Shown here in pieces: positions 6,907-7,598 of a DNA stretch of 7,598 nucleotides. The notes beneath the pieces were generated by a model that saw nothing but the letters and a program-made list of their open reading frames with translations, was not told the DNA's origin and ran no database searches. Position 1 is the stretch's first letter. Each line of letters opens with the position of its first letter. This DNA comes from an uncultured Eubacteriales bacterium (GTDB lineage: Bacteria; Bacillota; Clostridia; Oscillospirales; Acutalibacteraceae): assembly GCA_934630995.1 (NCBI GenBank), contig CAKTXU010000082.1, positions 1 to 7,598 of the forward strand, written 5' to 3'. The position numbers and the translations under genes are program-made.

Positions 6907-6913
6907 CGTGCAA

Positions 6914-7598
6914 ATGAAACAGTTGCGTAGAATTCTGGCAGGGGCGGCTGCCCTGAGTCTGATGGCCCCTCTGCTTATAGCGGGGGCGGAACCCGAGGGA
7001 GGAGGACACTCTGTGCCCGATGCATTCGACAACCGGATGGTGATTGAAAACAGCCAATACGCGTTCGGACTGGATCCGGCCACCGGGCTGGGGAGCCTTT
7101 TCGACAAGCAGACTGGAGAGCTGTGGAATCAGTATTACGCCGCACCGGCTGTGGAAACGCCCGTTTGCCCCATCGATTTCAGCGACGCCGCCGTCTGGAC
7201 AATTGAAAACGCCCAGAAGGAGAATCCCCGGGCGAATGAGAACACGGTTCTCTTCCGGTTGGACGGGATGGAAAAAAACGGCGTCATCAACATGAATTAC
7301 CCGGGGATGAAAATCATCAAGGGCAACTACAAGCTGCGGCTGACCTATACGGCGGAAAAGGCTGTGGGCTTCGGCTTCGACATGGCGGCTCACATGTACC
7401 GCAACAAGCTGAATACCACCAGCAACGGCGATAACTGGCTCAATTCCTTTAAGGCGCCCAGCGCCACCTTTTTCACCGAGCAGAACGGCCGCGACACCCT
7501 GGAGCTGGATATCCCCGCCTCCGGTTTTCAGGAGCATACCGGCACCTTCAATATCTCCCTGAACATGCTGGTGGCCGAGGGGGCGACCGGCAGCGTCA
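6914..7598 (+). CDS. Secreted protein, N-terminal part, probable beta-sandwich modules (3' end outside window)
   Basis: The frame is open from ATG 6914 to the right edge (228 complete codons, no stop), with GGAGG at 6902-6906. Residues 1-25 form a signal peptide (MKQLRRILAG then a hydrophobic core, likely cut after AGA), so the product is exported. Residues 49-71 have a strand motif (YAFGLDPATGLGSLFDKQTG, then ELW) that recalls the Gly/Asp-Gly/Trp motif near the N-terminus of the DUF5696 protein at 589-2772. Residues 130-228 alternate polar and hydrophobic residues like a carbohydrate-binding beta-sandwich: GNYKLRLTYT, then GFGFDMAAHMYRNKL, LELDIPASGF and TFNISLNMLV. I cannot name the family from this fragment. 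The full protein is probably much larger and may carry a catalytic domain or a C-terminal stalk and anchor like its divergent neighbour. The shared control region suggests the two are expressed under related conditions. Confidence 0.8.
   Translation, partial: MKQLRRILAGAAALSLMAPLLIAGAEPEGGGHSVPDAFDNRMVIENSQYAFGLDPATGLGSLFDKQTGELWNQYYAAPAVETPVCPIDFSDAAVWTIENAQKENPRANENTVLFRLDGMEKNGVINMNYPGMKIIKGNYKLRLTYTAEKAVGFGFDMAAHMYRNKLNTTSNGDNWLNSFKAPSATFFTEQNGRDTLELDIPASGFQEHTGTFNISLNMLVAEGATGSV

Noticed and set aside
6890..7537. Minus-strand 215-residue open frame opposite the right-edge gene
   Set aside because: The plus-strand frame has GGAGG, an ATG and a clear signal peptide. The minus-strand frame would end inside the promoter region and shows no domain.

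Overview
The window looks like chromosomal DNA of a GC-rich Firmicute, most likely a gut-type clostridium (Oscillospirales/Lachnospirales-like). Three things point there: strong AGGAGG-type ribosome binding sites before nearly every gene, an AT-rich promoter region set in otherwise GC-rich DNA, and a YIP1 / DUF5696 / sugar-permease gene set that I know from Clostridia. This assignment is an inference; there is no rRNA or other marker gene here.

Left part (1 to about 5653, + strand) is one tightly packed operon with gaps of 25, 22, -4 and 52 bases. It holds the 3' end of a five-helix YIP1-family membrane protein, a 727-residue membrane-anchored extracytoplasmic DUF5696-type protein, two MalF/MalG-type sugar ABC transporter permeases, and a cytoplasmic nucleoside-hydrolase-family protein. 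The substrate-binding lipoprotein and the ATPase are not in the window. The binding protein probably lies upstream, and the ATPase may be a shared one encoded elsewhere, as is common for Firmicute sugar importers. Read together, the operon suggests binding or trimming of a glycan or glycoside at the cell surface, import through the permease pair, and cleavage of an N-ribosyl-type bond inside the cell. The substrate cannot be read from the sequence.

A 13-bp perfect hairpin (5664-5693) separates this operon from a convergent minus-strand gene (5710-6735). That gene encodes a secreted protein with a signal peptide, a CBM4/9-like beta-sandwich, a Thr/Ala/Pro-rich stalk, one membrane helix and a short Pro-rich tail. 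Divergent from it, a second secreted protein starts at 6914 and runs off the right edge.

The 178-base gap between these two divergent genes is sharply AT-rich. It carries back-to-back promoter candidates with a 15-bp palindrome between their -35 boxes, which looks like a shared control region. The least described parts are the DUF5696 protein, the two surface proteins, and the nucleoside-hydrolase-like enzyme, which has Trp where the classical catalytic His is expected. I found no tRNA, rRNA, CRISPR array, insertion sequence or phage gene.
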